A stretch of 15,426 bases of DNA. Source: Lachnospiraceae bacterium. GTDB taxonomy: Bacteria > Bacillota > Clostridia > Lachnospirales > Lachnospiraceae. Shown here piece by piece: positions 14,827-15,426 of the stretch (its first letter is position 1; the number at the start of each line of letters is the position of its first letter). The notes beneath the pieces are model-generated. The model worked only from the letters and a program-made list of their open reading frames with translations, did not search any database and was not told where the DNA came from. A program made the translations under genes and the position numbers. The stretch spans positions 1-15,426 of the forward strand of contig JAFSWJ010000333.1 of the NCBI GenBank assembly GCA_017444545.1, in the 5' to 3' direction.

Positions 14827-15426
14827 TCCGGATCCTCCAGAACCAGGTCCAAAAGCTCCCTCAGTTTTTCTCCCAGAGCGGGACCCGGACTGATACCCGC
14901 CTTTATCAGATCCGACCCGTTCACTGCCAGATCCGAAAGGGATACACATTCCCTGTCACTTATTATCGAAAGATAAAGCTCCATGACTTCGGCTTCATAC
15001 TTCAGCTTGTCTTTTCTCATATAGGAACTCTGAGCCAGAGTGTCCGCGACTCTGACAGGAAAAAGAAGAGCATAATCATCACCTATGCGGCTCATGGCCC
15101 TGCGTATGAGATTCTTTTTCGCCTCGGGACGATGGTCATGATATCTCACCAGTTTTTTTACCGTATCCACGGTATCGTTGTCCGAATGCAGTCTGTGAAG
15201 GATGTCCGCTGCCATCTTTTCGGATACTTCGGCATGTCCCTTGAAATGTCTGCTCCCGCCTTCATCCTCGGTCATGCATGCAGGCTTTCCCATGTCATGA
15301 AAAAGCAGTGCATACCGGATCTTTCTTTGTATGTTCCTGTCTCCATAATCAAAGCTTTCTCTTATCTTTTTGTAGGTCGAAAGAAACTCTCTCCATTCTT
15401 CCTCACTCACATATTCCGGTTCCATA
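14790..15426 (-). CDS. cca: CCA-adding tRNA nucleotidyltransferase, C-terminal part
   Basis: About 211 residues of a gene whose 5' end lies beyond the right edge. The visible part is the HD domain and C-terminal body of a bacterial CCA-adding enzyme: ALLFHDMGKPACMTEDEGG, SRHFKGHAEVSEKMAADILHRL, KKLVRYHDHRPE, then RRAMSRIGDDYALLFPVRVAD and the closing SDLIKAGISPGPALGEKLRELLDLVLEDPECNTKEFLLS. This order and spacing are family hallmarks. The nucleotidyltransferase head that adds CCA to tRNA 3' ends is outside the window. An ATG at 15425 is probably internal. Its end overlaps the lipoprotein start, and the downstream genes are tightly packed, so it likely heads the operon or lies within it. Confidence 0.9.
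   Translation of the reverse strand, partial: MEPEYVSEEEWREFLSTYKKIRESFDYGDRNIQRKIRYALLFHDMGKPACMTEDEGGSRHFKGHAEVSEKMAADILHRLHSDNDTVDTVKKLVRYHDHRPEAKKNLIRRAMSRIGDDYALLFPVRVADTLAQSSYMRKDKLKYEAEVMELYLSIISDRECVSLSDLAVNGSDLIKAGISPGPALGEKLRELLDLVLEDPECNTKEFLLSKL
14834..14838 (-). promoter_or_regulatory. Ribosome binding site that fixes the lipoprotein start
   Basis: GGAGG on the minus strand ends seven bases before the ATG at 14826, inside the cca coding region. Together with the lipoprotein signal that begins at this ATG, it rules out the longer in-frame reading that starts at 14949. Confidence 0.75.

Noticed and set aside
13414..14949. Longer lipoprotein reading from 14949
   Set aside because: The extra 41 residues are Gly/Ser-rich antisense-like sequence in the overlap with cca, and the signal peptide and GGAGG site both point to the ATG at 14826.

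Overview
The window looks like chromosomal DNA of a Gram-positive anaerobe of class Clostridia, most likely Lachnospiraceae. This is inferred from gene content (MutS2 with a Smr tail, YhaM-type exoribonuclease, RumA/RlmD-type methyltransferase, a DUF6765 protein, a 2[4Fe-4S] ferredoxin and a PEGA lipoprotein), from strong AGGAGG-type ribosome sites and from tight operon packing. No rRNA, tRNA, CRISPR array, integrase, transposase or prophage gene was seen. The region is mostly housekeeping with two or three less ordinary patches.

Layout, left to right. Positions 1-3785 (minus strand) hold a four-gene run read right to left. It starts with a membrane-bound EAL-domain c-di-GMP phosphodiesterase that is split by a one-base frameshift. 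A four-helix membrane protein, a DUF6765 protein and a small membrane protein cut by the window edge follow. Positions 3842-7477 (minus) hold the unit htrA-like / yhaM / rumA-like. The htrA-like product has lost all three residues of the protease triad. Positions 7478-7584 are a divergent promoter region with a near-identical 14-15 bp direct repeat at each side. Positions 7585-12064 (plus) hold mutS2, an OmpR-family response regulator and its sensor kinase. Positions 12065-12177 are non-coding and carry three copies of a GGGGACGG-type palindromic repeat unit. Positions 12178-15426 (minus) hold, in transcription order, a CCA-adding enzyme (5' end outside the window), a PEGA-domain lipoprotein, exonuclease III, a DUF1858 protein and a small ferredoxin.

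How the genes may work together. MutS2 and exonuclease III act on DNA or ribosomes; YhaM, the RumA-like enzyme and the CCA enzyme act on RNA. The two-component pair follows mutS2 directly and may share its transcript. The EAL protein would degrade c-di-GMP at the membrane if its frame is intact in the living cell. The functions of the DUF6765 protein, the two small membrane proteins, the DUF1858 protein and the lipoprotein are not known.

I found no convincing new multi-gene system. The best leads are the frameshifted EAL gene, the triad-less HtrA homologue, the paired repeats in the mutS2/htrA divergent region and the palindromic element after the sensor kinase.
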